Of a stretch of DNA of 16,637 nt, positions 14,761 through 16,637 are shown in pieces. Origin of the DNA: Ramicandelaber brevisporus (lineage: Eukaryota; Kickxellomycota; Ramicandelaberales; Ramicandelaberaceae); assembly GCA_025201865.1 (NCBI GenBank), contig MU602787.1, positions 16,361 to 32,997 of the forward strand, read 5' to 3'. A program made the translations under genes and the position numbers. The notes beneath the pieces were generated by a model. It was given only the letters and a program-made list of their open reading frames with translations. It had not been told where the DNA came from and ran no database searches. How positions within the stretch are numbered: position 1 is the first letter of the stretch; each line of letters opens with the position of its first letter.

Positions 14761-16377
14761 CTAAGTTAACAAGACACCACACTTATCGGATGGAACTCCA
14801 CGCAGGATGTAATTATACAGGTAGTAATTCAATGTTCCATCTCCATTTCCAAACAACAGTTCTTTGCCAACTGCATCGTTTCTCATAATCTTCAGCATGT
14901 TCATCACGTCTACACCGTGCTCTGTTTGCATTGTGTAGCCTCCCGCATTCATGAGCCGCTTGATTCTCTCATCAACAATCTTCAGCTGCTCTTCACGAAC
15001 AGCTGCTGATCTACGCTTCTTGTACGCGGCCACACCTTCGCCCTGTTCTTGCTCTGGCGCCTTGTAGGTGGCTGGGAGAACGGGTTCAGGGTGGGTGGCG
15101 TAATAATAGACATACGTGCCCTTGATGATATCGGTGACATTGTCGTTCTCATCAAGCTTTTGAGTGGGAAGCGTGTAGAATGAGATGAAGTCGGTAATGC
15201 GACCACCGCTGCCTGGTTCCTCAATGACATACGAGTGGATAACGTCGTTGCGCGGCACAAAGTAATGATCAACCTCTTCATTCGTGTTGAACTTCTGATG
15301 CACAGTGCAAATGCTCGAGAGGAATGCGTTGAGCAATTTGCGAACCGCCGGCACATCCGCTGCAGTCATTGCACGCCATCCCGCAACCTTGTCCATCACA
15401 CTTGCCGAAATCATGAACCGCTTCTCATAAAACGCTTCTGAAACGCCTGGAGGCAGACGCGAAAATCCAGTCTTTACAAGCTTGAGCGGGTTCAACGGAC
15501 GATGCATATACAGCACAGACGTAAACGGCGTTGGCAGCAATGTTCCACTGGTGTAAACAGCCTGCCAAATGTGTTGCATATTGACTCGACGCGTAATCTC
15601 TTGAATCAACAGTGGTGACAGTCGTTTGGCGCGGAGCTTCTTTTGGATGCACAAAAAGTTGATGGCAACCATCGGCACGACATTATCATGGATGCGCAAA
15701 TTCATTGGAACGCCGTTGATATAGGCAAGCAGTTCGTTGGAATCATCGTCGGCACGAACACAAACGCTCCATTCGTTACGCCAGCCGGGAGCCTTGGTGG
15801 ACCATTTGATGAATTCGAGCGGATACGCAAACCGGAAACCGGCAGAGTAGTCTTCAACGTAATGGGCGAGAAGCAGCGCGTGGAGCTCGTTGAGCTGGTC
15901 TTCATTGTCCAAGTCGATAATGTCCCACTTCAAGCCCGGCGGCAAATCGAGTGGTTCCTTGCGCAACTTGTCGTCCGGGATGGGGCCGTGCTTGGGACCT
16001 TCTTTGATTTGCTTCGGGTTTGGTGGAGTGTCCTGCAGCACGGGTTGAGTCTTCCAGAATTGATGTTCCTTGCCGGATACTTTGGGAGTACCACCACCGT
16101 CGCCACTGCTGCCACTGCTACTGCCGCCAGAGCCAAGCGACCCGCTCTGCATTTGCTCAGCCAGCAATTCAAGCAGTCTGAAGCGCTTCTCTTCAAGTTC
16201 TTCAGTTGTTGGTCTGCGAGACGAGCGAGATTGCTGCTGCTGTTGGATCGCTGACTGCTGCTGCTGAGTGGACTTGTCCAGATCCGCGAGAACCTGATCT
16301 GCAATCTCTCGCTCAGTCGCTGCTGCAGTCGTGGTCGTAGCTGTCGGTTTGTTGTCCTGATCTTGATTGCTCGACAT
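14761..16377 (-). CDS. NMT1: Glycylpeptide N-tetradecanoyltransferase (N-myristoyltransferase)
   Basis: A 538-residue enzyme that transfers myristate from myristoyl-CoA to N-terminal Gly of proteins such as Arf and G-alpha subunits. The ATG is at 16377. A Gln/Ser/Gly-rich N-terminus of about 100 residues precedes the catalytic core. HQFWKTQPV (105-113) and GPIPDDKLRKEPLDLPPGLKW (131-151) are followed by NELHALLLAHYVEDYSAGFRFAYP (163-186) and GWRNEWSVCVR (198-208). The signature region AINFLCIQKKLRAKR (238-252) leads into ITRRVNMQHIWQAVYTSGTLLP, and near the end comes LFGNGDGTLNYYLYNY. All of this is in NMT order and the length is near normal. The first PROSITE-type signature (E-I-N-F-L-C-x-H-K) reads A-I-N-F-L-C-I-Q-K here, and the second (K-F-G-x-G-D-G) reads L-F-G-N-G-D-G. 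The C-terminus, whose carboxylate acts as base in known NMTs, ends GVLLT. It is the only copy in the window and probably essential. Confidence 0.96.
   Translation of the reverse strand: MSSNQDQDNKPTATTTTAAATEREIADQVLADLDKSTQQQQSAIQQQQQSRSSRRPTTEELEEKRFRLLELLAEQMQSGSLGSGGSSSGSSGDGGGTPKVSGKEHQFWKTQPVLQDTPPNPKQIKEGPKHGPIPDDKLRKEPLDLPPGLKWDIIDLDNEDQLNELHALLLAHYVEDYSAGFRFAYPLEFIKWSTKAPGWRNEWSVCVRADDDSNELLAYINGVPMNLRIHDNVVPMVAINFLCIQKKLRAKRLSPLLIQEITRRVNMQHIWQAVYTSGTLLPTPFTSVLYMHRPLNPLKLVKTGFSRLPPGVSEAFYEKRFMISASVMDKVAGWRAMTAADVPAVRKLLNAFLSSICTVHQKFNTNEEVDHYFVPRNDVIHSYVIEEPGSGGRITDFISFYTLPTQKLDENDNVTDIIKGTYVYYYATHPEPVLPATYKAPEQEQGEGVAAYKKRRSAAVREEQLKIVDERIKRLMNAGGYTMQTEHGVDVMNMLKIMRNDAVGKELLFGNGDGTLNYYLYNYILRGVPSDKCGVLLT
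16231..16266 (-). repeat. CAG tract (poly-Gln) in NMT N-terminus
   Basis: Gln residues 38-41 and 45-49 of the NMT protein, in the non-catalytic N-terminal extension. Confidence 0.75.
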
Positions 16378-16474
16378 GGCACGATTTAAAGTTCAACGTG
16401 TTGTTCCCGTTGCAGAGAGAAAGAGAGAGAAGTTGCATGCATTTGTGTGGGTGATAAACGCAACAAGGTTTACA
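16378..16474. promoter_or_regulatory. NMT leader/promoter with GA repeat, possibly bidirectional
   Basis: A GA-rich repeat at 16414-16432 reads as a CT-rich leader on the NMT strand, about 40-55 bp upstream of the NMT ATG. If the ORF at 16475 is real, this 97-bp segment separates two divergent starts. Confidence 0.4.
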
Positions 16475-16637
16475 ATGCTCGATTGGAGAAGACTTCTGAT
16501 CACAGCTGATATCGAGTGCAGTCCATTCAATGTGAAGTCGTTGAGAAATGTAGTCTCACTGATATGCAGGGTTGTCGAGGAACCCTGCGTCGTCGCATTC
16601 CACCGCGAACATAGTACGAAAGGAACCAACCCTCTTT
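16475..16637 (+). CDS. Possible 5' end of an unrecognised gene running off the right edge
   Basis: The ATG at 16475 opens a frame with no stop for 54 codons to the end of the window. The peptide starts MLDWRRLLITADIEC and continues through NVVSLICRVVEEPCVVAFHRE, with ordinary protein composition and no low complexity. It would be divergent from NMT. A 163-bp open frame can occur by chance, the NMT promoter and leader should occupy part of this region, and the opposite strand is also open here without an ATG. No family was recognised. A perfect 8-bp hairpin (16566-16588) falls inside it. Confidence 0.35.
   Translation, partial: MLDWRRLLITADIECSPFNVKSLRNVVSLICRVVEEPCVVAFHREHSTKGTNPL

Noticed and set aside
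15643-16254. 203-codon open frame on the plus strand inside NMT
   Set aside because: It is a mirror frame of a strongly conserved gene, has no recognisable domain, and depends on the codon bias of the true frame.
16613-16627. AGTACGAAAGGAACC resembles the conserved AGTACGAGAGGAACC of large-subunit rRNA
   Set aside because: Only about 15 bases match, with one mismatch; the flanking sequence shows no further similarity to rRNA.
16393-16629. 78-codon open frame on the minus strand upstream of NMT
   Set aside because: It begins at a TTG and its composition is unremarkable; it is more likely leader/promoter sequence.
1-16637. tRNA, rRNA, transposon termini, CRISPR arrays, telomeric repeats
   Set aside because: Intergenic gaps were read for clover-leaf elements, terminal repeats and regularly spaced repeats; none were convincing.

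Overview
The window looks like a gene-dense stretch of a fungal nuclear genome. Every long reading frame is a single uninterrupted eukaryotic gene. The products are fungal housekeeping proteins (Erf4, End3, AP-3 beta, Bst1/PGAP1, N-myristoyltransferase, a Dal5-type permease) plus an F-box protein. Homopolymeric Gln, Asn and Ala tracts, pyrimidine-rich leaders and the absence of visible introns fit a compact, early-diverging ('zygomycete'-type) fungus, but that placement is inference and I cannot name a genus. Several long frames open with GTG or TTG; in a nuclear gene these are not starts, so I moved starts to the first plausible ATG.

Layout, left to right. The 3' part of an ERF4-like gene (+) runs in from the left edge and converges on a Dal5-type MFS permease (-). 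A spacer of about 0.5 kb, carrying several inverted repeats, separates the permease from a possible 42-residue membrane microprotein (+), END3 (+) and the beta subunit of AP-3 (+). END3 and AP-3 beta are only 72 bp apart. AP-3 beta converges, with 36 bp between stop codons, on an HMG-box gene (-) that resembles the INO80 subunit Nhp10. A 307-bp divergent spacer with CTTT/CTTG repeats follows, then a GPI inositol-deacylase gene (+). This converges on an AT-rich F-box/LRR-like gene (-), followed by N-myristoyltransferase (-). A frame opening at an ATG at 16475 (+) and running off the right edge may be the start of another, divergent gene.

Functionally, five of the eight confident genes concern lipid anchoring of proteins or membrane traffic: palmitoylation of Ras (Erf4), myristoylation (NMT), GPI-anchor remodelling in the ER (Bst1), endocytic actin patches (End3) and Golgi-to-vacuole transport (AP-3). 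I see no operon-like logic and no mobile element, CRISPR array, rRNA or tRNA. I did not find an obvious new biological system. The best leads are the microprotein ORF, an HMG box split by an insertion, altered signature residues in the N-myristoyltransferase, and the compositionally distinct F-box gene.
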